Assembly (NCBI RefSeq): GCF_037975245.1 | Contig: NC_092578.1 | Span: forward strand, 8,326,501 to 8,390,500 | Direction of reading: 5' to 3' | Source of the DNA: Apostichopus japonicus | Lineage: Eukaryota > Echinodermata > Holothuroidea > Aspidochirotida > Stichopodidae | Length of the DNA: 64,000 nt | In this document: one piece after another, positions 12,201-24,200 of the stretch | How the letters are laid out: each line of letters begins with the position of its first letter | Position numbering within the stretch: the stretch's first letter is position 1 | Notes under the pieces: generated by a model | The model's input: only the letters and a program-made list of their open reading frames with translations | Databases searched by the model: none | What the model was told of the DNA's origin: nothing | Position numbers and translations under genes: made by a program

Positions 12201-15200
12201 TTGGATCCAGTTTAGAGTGAAAAAAGTGCAAAAGTGCAAAAAGGGAAGAAAGTAAAAGGAAAAGGGAATAGAGAGATAATAAACATCATGTTATAAAAAA
12301 TAAAATGTTATGTCTGGATTTTACATGCATGCATATGGTGACTAATAGTAGTTACAGTATTATGATCACAACTAGAAATATCTGACTTTCAAACTTTTGG
12401 ACGGTGGGGAAATTTATCTGTCCTGAAAATTATTTACCTGTTGTGGATGACATTTATGTAGTATATACTTGCGGATAATGCCAAAGGTTCATGTTACTCC
12501 ATGTGTAGAATGAGACGAAAAGACTGAACTTTCTGGGACACTGATGTAGACTCTAAAATTGTATATTTTTGAGCAATCGTTTTAAATACAGATTACAGAA
12601 CTATCTTTTCATACGTGTTGAGACTTATATTAAAATACTTTGATCGTGACATCGTAGAAAGATCATATTTCAGAATCCTGTGTTAGATGACTGAAGAGTT
12701 AATGTAAAAGTTGCATCATATACTATGCACGTGAAAGTACTGTTGTACAGCAGTCTGATTGTCACGTTTAACTCTACCACGAGGGAGCGACATTTCTTCT
12801 TTTACATAAATAATCTTTGATTACATAAATAATTTACATATTTTACATAATTTACATAATTTACATAAATATTCTTTGAAGATATATTAAACCTGGCTGG
12901 TGTAGAATTGTCTAACAAGTTGTTTGAAGGACGTTTTTATTTGGGGTGGTAGGAAGGGTAATAGGTGGATCACCTTATGTGGGGGGGGAGAGGGATAACC
13001 AAAGTATAAGGGATGGAATAGACCCACTCTCCTCCATATCGATTGGTTATGATGATGTGCTGGTGACACTGTTTGTTTCATTATCGCAACCAGTGCATAT
13101 CAGCATATCATAGCTGGGTCAAGTGATTCACACACAGGCAAAGGTCACATTTGTTCAAAAATAATATGGACATTACGAAAAAAAGTTAAGGAATTTAGTT
13201 TTGTCTTCATTTTTTTTTGGGGGGGGGGTGGTTTGTATTAGGATGAGTGATATCCTTGATCACCGTGGATATAAGCAACTTTCTAACGATTTAATCTCCT
13301 GTATGTCATCAAATTAAAGAGAAAAATAATACGGCAACTGTACATAAAAACTGAAGGTGTAGACGAAACCTGTCTTGAGTTCTTGCCTACAATTTTGCTT
13401 TGCACATGTTACAGTAGGAATAATAATGAAACAATTGAGCATTTAAATCTGCCAAATAAATGATGAAAAAAAAGAAAAGAAAACTTTAACGTTGTTCCTT
13501 CTGTGACATTCTACTCACAAAGTCAAATTTTCTTCTCCAATATTAGCCATCAAGATACCATTTGCTTCGTCCGTCCGCAATCTCTGTCTGCATGTTCGTT
13601 TTTTTTCCGTAAAATAAAAAACATTTTGTCTGATTTCTGTTTTACAGAGGAAGAAGAATTGACGTTTGTCAAGTTCATGAAGAATCATAAGTGCTATGAG
13701 ATCATTCCCACGAGCTCCAAACTTGTGGTCTTTGATGTCACCTTACGGGTCAAAAAGGCATTCTTCGCTCTTGTGCACAACGGTGTCAGAGCCGCCCCTC
13801 TTTGGGACAGTCAAAAGCAAGATTTTGTGGGTAAGTCTGTACTTCATGGAGGGAAATTAAATACTTGTGAGATTTTAACAGTTGCTATTAACAAAGGTTT
13901 CTAAAATGTTTCGTTGGCGTTACAAACTCTTGGAAATATTGCCAATGATGATTTTGATAATGATTTTGTGAGTGATTAATCATATACAAAATAGATCGTT
14001 AAAATGCCTTCATGGTGAAAATAAAGCCTTCTAGTGAGAAAGGCAAACCAAAGTTTTGAAAGTTTTAATTATACATCATTTTTATTTGTTTAAGGGATGG
14101 AACTGAATCGTTATAAAAGTCAGATAATATAACAGAATCCCAGCAAGAAAGAGTGCTCTCTGATTGCATTCAAACCGGCACATTTTCATTCAATGATTGT
14201 ATCTCATTCTCTCAAGAATCTTTATGGCAAAATAAAAACAAAAACAAAAGGGATCACAAATGTGGACACTGGGAAACAGGACTTGCACAATTATTGTATG
14301 AACATGTACCCTATGAATTTGTATCATTGGATGATGTATAGTAGCATAAATAAAACCACAGCACACTGTGGCTGTTTTCCAGGGCCAGTAAGGGACCTGA
14401 TCTGGTGCTGTTACATCTGTGTCAGTGTGATACATGTCTTTCTGGCTGTACAGTTTCGCAGCGATACCATGTTAAAATATTCTAACTCTCACAGAAACTA
14501 TCGCCAGAGAAGAGAAAACTGCCGAGATCTTTCGCACGATTTCCCTTCCTGTCCTAGTTTTGTCCCAATTTGAATCGACTGGACTAATCCCAGTTAATCG
14601 CTGACATTTGTTTCTCTATTTTAATTAAAATCGACTGGACCAATCTCAGTTAATTGCTGACTTTTGCTTCTCTTTTTTAATTTAAAATGGACTGGACTAA
14701 TATCAGTTACATGCTGATGTTTGTTTCTCTCTTTTTATTTCAAATCGACTGGACTTATCTCAGTTAATCGCTGACGTTTGTTTCTCTATTTTAATTTAAA
14801 ATCAACTGGACTAATCTCAGTTAATCGCTGACGATTGTTTCTCTATTTTAATATAAAATTGACTGGAATAATCTCAGTTACATGCTGATGTTTGTTTCTC
14901 TATTTTAATTTAAAATCGACTGCACTAATCTCAGTTAATCACTGACGTTTGTTTCTCTATTTTAATTTAAAATCAACTGGACTAATCTCAGTTAATCACT
15001 GACTTTTGTTTCTCTATTTAAATTTCAAATCAACTGGACTAATCTCAGTTAATCACTGACGTTTGTCTCTCTATTTTAAATTTAAAATCGACTGGACTAA
15101 TTCCAGTTAATCGCTGACGTTTGTTTCTCTATTTTAATTTAAAATCGACTGGACTAATCTCAGTTAAATGCTGACGTTTGTTTCTCTTTTTTAATTTGAA

Positions 15201-18200
15201 ATCGACTGGACTAATTCCAATTAATCGCTGACGTTTGTTTCTCTATTTTAATTTAAAATCGACTGGACTAATCTCAGTTAAATGCTGACGTTTGTTTCTC
15301 TTTTTTAATTTGAAATCGACTGGACTAATTCCAATTAATCGCTGACGTTTGTTTCTCTATTTTAATTTAAAATCGACTGGACTAATCTCAGTTAATTGCT
15401 GACTTTTGTTTCTCTATTTTAATTTAAATCATCTGGACTGATCTCAGTTAATCGCTGACATTTGGTTCTCTATGTTAATTTAAAATCGACTGGATCAATC
15501 TCAGTTAATGCTGATGTTTGTTTCTCTATTTTAATTTAAAATCTACTGGAATAATCTCAGTTAATCGCTGATGTTTGTGCTCTATTTTAGTCTGTTATGG
15601 CCTATGTTTGTATGATAAGTAATGCCTGTTTTCTTGTTTTTGTCACCTTGGTTCAAAATATACAATGTCTGTTCATAAACCACAAAATCAATAAATGGAG
15701 GGAGTAGGGGGTGGGGGTGGGGGAGATGGAGGGGAACATACAATTATGAGACAAGTTTACAAGCATTAGAATGATCACAAACTTGAATATTTGGAATGTT
15801 TAGGAGGATATAGGAAATAGTTATTTTGGAGGCAAAATGCAATCATAATACCTGTTTATTGTTTTTCTCTCTTTTTCACTGATATTTGTTTACAGGTATG
15901 TTAACCATCACAGACTTCATCAACATTCTTCATCATTACTATAATTCAGCCACTATCAAGATAGACCAGCTGGAAGAACACAAGATTGAAACCTGGAGAG
16001 GTTAATATCAAAGTTTACCTTCTACTTTCATCTTGCCTTTTCTTTTACTACTAATCATTGGCATAGGAAGGTACTTTTGAGTGGGGGGGCTGAAGACTGA
16101 TGGCCGGCCTGGGGGAGGGGTCTAAGGATTTTTTTTGCATTTCCAGGTGGCCTCAGATGCAATTTGGTGCAATATAGCACACTTCAACACCCACTCCATT
16201 TTGTAAATAATTTTGCATTTTCACCTGGCCTTAGATGCAATTTGGTGCTCCAAATGAGATTTTTTTCTCATTTGGAAATGAAAAAGGGGTTTTCTGACTT
16301 GCAAAGCGGGGGGCGGAATGATACTTCCGCCCCCCGTAATTTTTAACTGGGGGGCTGGCGCCCCCCAGCCCCCCGGTTCCTACGCCCTTGCTACTAATAT
16401 TTTTTTTACATCTTTAGTTAGAATTTAGATACAAATTGAAGAAATTCTCTGGGATTAATAATAAAATGACAATGTCTAAGTTGTTCATATCCAAATTGTG
16501 AACCTGAAAGAGAAGGAAAGAAAGTCAACGATAATGTTGAAATACTATCATTTGCACAATTTTGTGATATTATCTTAAGGGGAGGGGGAGGGGGGGGGAA
16601 GGGGTAGGGTGATTTGGGATTGTATCTCTACTTAAGGCTCATTTGGAGAGTAAGGCTACCAGGCAATCCTATATTTTGAACCTGAAAAAAATAAATAAAT
16701 AAACAGAACAACAATAATATTTTGGAATGCTTCCACTTGCACATTTTTGTTTACTACGGGGGGGGGGGGGGGGGGGGGAATGGGGTGTTGTATCTCCAGA
16801 TTAGGCTCATATCTGGAGTAAGGCTGCATGGGAGTTCTGTATTATCGAACAGTTCCTAGTTTCCTCTGCCAGTTTCGGTCAATTGGCATATTAACATTTT
16901 TTCACGAAAACCTAAGAATCGAACAGAGAGGGAGAAAAGAGAAAGAAAACAAAATGGAAGAATTATGCTATCAAACTGCTCAGACAGGGTTTTATGACTG
17001 TGGTTTATAGCTAAACAGCAATTTAATCTGAGCTTTAATGCCTCAAACCCTCCAGAAGGATATGACATTTATGCTGTGGTTAGGTAGACTTATTATTAGT
17101 CAACACCCACTCAGAAGTAATTTAAAAAGACCGATGAAAGACAACCTCAAAGAGAATGAGAGAAAGACCTTTTAAAATGTCACTTTTGTAACTCATTGAA
17201 CCTTTTAGCAGAGTGTAGACAAGCGTGTTTAAAATGTCTCTAGAGCAGTGTCAAAAACACAAATTAATCAAAGAAATGGAATCTGACGAGTGTATTGCAT
17301 GGAATATTGTCACTCTCTGTGGCAGATGAAATGTCAGATTCAGAATTTAATTATAAATATCTTTTAGTCAGAGAGAATGCAGTATCGAAGTGATATCAAT
17401 GTTTACATAATGTAGAGATTGCTGTAGTGTCTTTGGTTGGTCGTGTGGGTTCATAACTTCTAGAAGTCTTGTGTGAAACAAAGATATACCTTTCATTCAT
17501 AGAGAAATAGCTCTTATTTTCTAGCAATGGGATACTCTCTATTTCAGCGATTGCAGGCCTTCGATAAGACCAAACCTCAAAGTTAAGGAGACGAAAAGAT
17601 GAGTTTACTGTGCGTGTATTACTGAAAAGTGAATCATCATTAAAAGTAGTAGGAAACTCGTAAGCATAAAGAGTTCTCCCTTTGTGTTTTTGGCCAGCTG
17701 TCAAAGCAGACTTCTATCAATAAGTTAAAATATAAGTCATTTCAACTTTAACACTGTAAAAAGAAGCAAACGTGGATAAATTTGTCCACATCTGTTCTAA
17801 CCCACTGAATGTTTCAACCTCCTTCATGGAAGATTCTAAAGATTAGCGCAACTAATATATTGCAACGATCAAAAATCTATTCCCTACCTCTCTCCAATGA
17901 CATGAAAAAACCGACATACTGAGTTCTGGCCCAAGATTATCATGAAATGAGAATAGAAAAAATGGAAATGGTTTGTGTTTGAAAGTTGCTGTAAAGCACA
18001 TCTTTAGGTTTCTCTGCCTGTATCCATGGTAACTATCATACATCGTTTTTTGTCTTTTCTTCCTTTCTTCTCCAGACGTTCTAAAAGATAAGGCCAGACC
18101 GCTTGTTTTCATCGACCCTGATATGAGGTAAGTTTGATACTCAGCTTCATCACCTGTCCACGCACAGCTGGACTTTCCTCCATCCTGGCCAATGTACAAC

Positions 18201-21200
18201 ATTGAGATCACGGGTGCAGAAAGGAAACAAGAAAAGCATGGTCTTTAGCAAAGTTGTGCAAAATTAAAGACAGAGAACTTGTGTAAAATGTCCGTTTTGA
18301 ATGTTCGAATGTCCATGGAGAATGTTCGAATCCATGGAGAATGTTCGGATGTCCACGGAGGATGTTCGGATGTCCAGGGAGAATGTTCGCATGTCCACGG
18401 AGAATGTTGGAATGTCCACGGAGAATGTTGGAATGTCCGTGGAGAATGTTGGAATGTCCACGGAGAATGTTGGAATGTCCGTGGAGAATGTTGGAATGTC
18501 CGTGGAGAATGTTGGAATGTCCGTGGAGAATGTTGGAATGTCCGTGGAGAACGTTGGAATGTCCGTGGAGAATGTTGGAATGTCCGTGGTGAACGTTGGA
18601 ATGTCCGTGGTGAACGTTGGAATGTCCGTGGAGAACGTTGGAATGTCCGTGGAGAACGTTGGAATGTCCGTGGAGAACGTTGGAATGTCCGTGGAGAACG
18701 TTGGAATGTCCGTGGAGAATGTTCGAATGTCCGTGGAGAACGTCCATGGTGTTGTATGTTACTATTGTACAGACTACAGGGAACTCTGCTAGAAGACAAA
18801 AATATATTTACAAAGTCTAAATGTGATAGGAAAAAAAAAAATAGCCAATAAGTGGATTAATACGGTTGTAAATGAAAGGCAAACCACGACAGGAAAACAG
18901 GAAGCAGAATATTGATTGTGATCTCTGAACCTTGACACTTAACAGATCAAGCTCCTCGAAAGGAGGAAGGTGTTTGTTTCTACGCTTCACCATTTCTTCA
19001 TTAATAATTCAAATAGTTCAAATTGTTGACCGTTGTGTTGCCTTAGGTTGACAAAGTAAGGACTGCTCTGCTGTTTTGGAATTACATATATATTTTTGTT
19101 CCTTCCAGTCTATTTGAAGCAGTAAAGAAATTGGTCCAAGAGAAAATACACAGGCTACCAGTCGTGGATGAGAACACAGGAAATGTTATCTACATCTTGA
19201 CGCACAAACGAATCTTGAAATTTCTTGCCCTCCTGGTGAGTGTAGCGTATAAATGTGGGTAGCAGACAACACCCCTACCCGTCCCCTTCCCCTTTTTGTT
19301 ACAATTGCTCTTCTGTCATAAATTTGTTAGTTATAATCAGTTGACACACAGATGTTGTCTTAACCACCCCTCCCCCTACAACCACCCCTTCCCCTACAAC
19401 CACCCCTCCCCTACAACTCCCCTCCCCCTACCCTCCCCCCCAAGTCTATATCTATATAGTCTACTCTTTGATTTATTTATTTTTGCCATTCATATTCCTT
19501 GGCTTTCCAAGGCACTTGTATATTTACATCGGTAACACTATTTTTGTCTTTGTTTCATTATTTGTCATTCCCACAGAAATCCGAGATCAGAATTCCAAGT
19601 TTTCTTAAAAAGAGTTTACGGGAACTGAACATAGGGACAATGTCCAACGTAGCCACGGTAAGTGTCATCTCTGTCGGGGTGTTTAGATGGCAAACAGTAA
19701 ATACTAAGGACCGATCTAGTGTCGAACTGAACAGTCCCAGAACCCGGGATCATCCCTCTGCTGTAGAACACTTGTCTCATCCCAAAGAGAACTCTATATT
19801 TGTAATCCAGCCAAGGAAGAGGGCTCCACGCTGCAGTTTTAAATCATATTTCTAGTATAAGCAACTGTGAATCAAAGATGACCTAGTTTATTACGGGTAC
19901 CCTTATCATATCTGACGAAAGAAGGACAAGATGTCACATGTCTGAGGGAGGGGTTTAGGTTGAGGGATTCACCATCCCCCCCCACCCCCTTTACCAAGGT
20001 TTTAAACAGAGTACCTTCATGAAAATGATAACAGATTTGAAGTTAAAGAGATCGGTGTCAATGTAAGAGTAGAATGCGGAGGAACTTTAACTCTAGTGAC
20101 AGTTTTTACATATCTTTGTTCAAATTAGAGCTAGCAATATGGCTAATGTCAGGACAATTTTTTTAGAAAGAATTACCTAAAAAAGCAAATGTTTCTGTTA
20201 TATACCTAATTTGGTCAGTCCATGCAGGTGCTCAAGTAAACTCAATAAGAGTAGGCATGTCTGGGGAAATTTGGACGAAGGGTATCCCAGTATAAACATG
20301 ACATATATATATATATATGTAGTGCTATTTACATACAGAAAGTATAAATCAGTGTATGCCTGAGTATTGTACAATACTACTGTGAAAAAAGAAGAAATAA
20401 ACTGTTACCTGTGATGCTGGTCAGATCTGGATCAAATGGAACCACAAATCATTTAAATATACCCTCATGAATTTTCATCAGTTTCACGATGGATTCCATC
20501 CTGATATCGTAGAAAATGGGCCTTCTAAGCTGGCAGAGCAAAACATGCTGTGAATATTCCCCTTATCACTTTAAATTTTAAAAAAAAATCTTAAGAAAGA
20601 GTTTCATGGGTTTGAAAGAAATGTCTGATTGGAAAAGATTGCTTTTATTTTATTTGAAATAGTTTGGTGAATTGCATGAGTGGTCTGTTGTGTATGCAGA
20701 ACCTGTGTTTGCTCAGGATCTATCAATGTCTGCAATGTAAATCCGGGAAGAAATTAGGATTTGGGTTCAACATACAGCTCCTGATTAAATTTGTAGTGTA
20801 CACATAACTCTTCGTTTTCTTCGTTTTCATTCGAAATGTATATCAGTTTATAATATATGTATGGTGCATTTAATACTGTGCAACAATTTATCCTCTGATG
20901 CAGATCTGATCCGCGTATGATCCAGATCAGATCCGGATCAGTCTTACAGATGACACATATTCTGAATGTCATTCGGATCACTATGATCCCACAGCTTTCA
21001 ATACTGTGCAACAGTTTTCCTCTGATGCAGATCTGATCCGGATCAGATCCAGATCAGATCCGGATCAACCTTACAGATGACACATGTTCTGAATGTCATT
21101 CGGATCACAATGATCCCACAGCTTTCAATACTGTGCAACAGTTTTCCTCTGATGCAGATCTGATCCGCGTATGATCCGGATCAGATCCGGATCAGTCTTA

Positions 21201-24200
21201 CAGATGACACATATTCTGAATGTCATTCGGATCACAATGATCCCACAGCTTTCAATACTGTGCAACAGTTTTCCTCTGATGCAGATCTGATCCGGATCAG
21301 ATCCAGATCAGATCCGGATCAACCTTACAGATGACACATGTTCTGAATGTCATTCGGATCACAATGATCCCACAGCTTTCAATACTGTGCAACAGTTTTC
21401 CTCTGATGCAGATCTGATCCGCATATGATCCGGATCAACCTTACAGATGACACATATTCTGAATTTCATTCGGATCACAATGATCCCACATGATATTGTC
21501 AAAGTTTGAATGAGATTGCTTGACTGCTAGTCTCCAGTTTATTTTACATATTTTGAAATAGTTGTGGTGAATTGGTGATAAGTTCATTGTGAGATTAGTT
21601 AGAGTCACTCAGAGATCAGAGATTCAAGAGATCACAATCAATATTCGGAGTGTTAGCTCAGTGGTTAACACCGGTGCCTTTCAATCATAAGGTCCTGAGT
21701 TCGAGTCACTCCAAGATTAATGTATGTCGTCGTCCAGTTACAGAGTTGTTGACAATTGATAATCATGGACGATAAAATATGAATCTAAGAGGCTGACTTC
21801 GGTCAGCTTGCGGCTTTAATAATGATGGCTTCTTCGCGAGTTCCTGCTTGCAGGAGGATGTAAAATACATACATTAGCACAGGTTCTGAAACACTGTTGC
21901 CAGAGCTAGGGACAATACAATTTGTGAAGTTTCTTTCTTAGTGAAATCTCTTGGAAGCTTATTCTGTCTCTGGATAATACCAAATGATCCTGGCGATTAT
22001 TGGCCTCTAAGGGATTCAAGATTTTGTCAGAAGCTCAAAGCGTTTTCATCATCATTACCATATATATGAAAGAGGTGCTTAGGGCATTTATTGGGTGATG
22101 CATTACTGGAAGGGGCCCAACTTGAATAGGGAGGGGTTAATCTTGAGACGAACGAGCTTGAGATGGATGTCTCTTTCAACATGAAATGAAAAATACATGA
22201 AACTACCGCGAGACAAATTTTTTGAAGGAAAAGTTGCAAAAGATCTGCATCAATGTGTAAAACCCCAAAAAATTGTATTTTGAGACTTTTGTGTTTCACT
22301 TGTTAAAACTTTGGTTGAGGTTTTGAGACTTTTTTCTTTTTTTTAAAAAGGAAATCTCATATGTTACCCTTGTAAGTTGGAGTATGACAGGTGTGCTGAC
22401 AAGGAAATAAGATATTGTATCATGGAAACCAGCAATTGACAGAACTAAGCCAGCCAAAACCAACGTCCTCGGAGCAAATTTGACTACTTTTAAAATTTTG
22501 TGTACATCATGACGTCTTTCTTGTTTCTGTTACACCAAAGTTTGTGGTCATCCTCACAGCAGAGGAGAAGCAAGAGTCTTAGTTCAATACTTACAGTGTA
22601 CAATACTCCAGCTCATTCTTGTTGCAAAAATGTCTCATATCCTCAGTGACTTTGAGTTTATAGCACATCGATTGCTCTGTAAATATTCCAAGTGCATCTC
22701 CTTTCAAAGATGAACACATGAGAACATTTGATGTAAGGAAATTAAGTCTCTCGCAGAGGGATTGCCCTGTATGACTTCAAGGACCAAAGATGGATCGACT
22801 AGAGAAGTAGCTGAATAGTTTATCAAGAAAGAATGTTTTGATCTCCGTTTTAATCATCTTCAAATACGTATATCTTGAGTTAGGAGAAAGACTTGTCTTC
22901 TACATCATAGGCGAACCAAACTTCTACTGGTTTTCTTAAGTCATGTACACTATTCTTCTGTTAATGGACATAGCGACTGTAACTGTTTCCGTGACTGTCT
23001 TTTAATAATTAAAAACCAAAGAAAAACCTCCTCTCGACTTCAAGGACTAAATGTTGCCAAATGTTGTACTGTATGTAAATAGATTAGAGACTGAAAGCTG
23101 CTCTTAAATCAGTCTACTCGATTTCATTCTTCCGATACTTACAGCTGTATTGGAAAACGTATTCTTGAAAATATCCCACGGTCCACCGATAAATTGTCTC
23201 ATAAGCCATTCTAGGATAGCAACTTACAGAGAAGACGTAGTGACCTCAAGAATAATTTATGCTATATAGCCTAAAAATGGTCACCAAGTTTCCAAAATTT
23301 AGAATGCATTTTCAGCCTTTCTAATAACAACTAGGAATACCTTTTTCCATAGTTTTCATACTTTTTCTGACATTATTGGAGTTGAGAAGTTTCCATAGTG
23401 AGAGAGGTCTCTGGTTCAAATCCCGTTCTAGCCATTAACATCTTCTCTCTTTTCCATTGTCTTAAATTTCCCAGACAGTTTTCATTATTTATTTACTTAA
23501 GTTTCCATAGTGACATAAAAAGAACCAGAGAGACACTAATCACTGAAAATTGAGACTGTCATGCTATGTTATGCTATGTCACGCTATGCTAACTTGTGTT
23601 TATTTTATAGCAGGGTTTTCCTAACTTTATCCCCCCACGAATCCCCTGTGTATATCAGAGTTGTCGCCGAACCCCCAATAGTTTGACACGATTTGAGTCA
23701 TTATTATATACTATAATACGCATAAAAGTGCTTCATAAAAGATCAAGTTCAGAGTGTAATATTGTACTGTCATGCATACACCAACTTCACCAAAGTCATG
23801 CGGCCTGTGTCTGTTTCATAATTCAGTTATTTATCACATGCATGGTACGGTACTACTATGGCAACATATGCGTATGGAACGCAAAAAGAGTTTGTCGATA
23901 GGTACGACTTTTGTACATTAGGTAAATTATATGATATCAGATTTTAGTTCAACAAAAAGTACTCTAGTTTTGACATTCAGAAACGTCTCACGAACCCCTG
24001 GGATGGACTCACATACCCCCTGGGGTTCATGCATCCCAGTTAGGGAACCCCTGCTTTACAGTATGTAGTCTCTTTTATAAAAGGGAAACCACCGTGATAT
24101 GATGTTGTTTTGATTAGTTCTGGCTGAAGTCTGTCATACCGCTGGGACAATACCTGTCTATTTAAAACCCATCGGTCCTTACAAGTGACCGAAGAGAAAG

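Noticed and set aside
11904-12239. 111-codon minus-strand frame
   Set aside because: Low-complexity Val-Asp run over the palindrome; opposite to the PRKAG direction inside its intron, with no motif. The patch is kept only as a low-interest finding.
13503-13647. ATG-initiated extension in frame with PRKAG exon 3
   Set aside because: The segment ends in a good polypyrimidine acceptor at 13647 and its translation is Ser/Phe-rich intron-like sequence; exon 2 joins in phase at 13648. It remains a formal alternative start.
14565-15600. Regularly spaced repeats resembling a CRISPR array
   Set aside because: The whole 57-bp unit repeats, with no unique spacers, in a eukaryotic intron.
18208-18851. 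Overlapping open frames of 65-190 codons on both strands
   Set aside because: All derive from one 21-bp tandem repeat inside PRKAG intron 5; the frames share the same bases and none has independent coding evidence.
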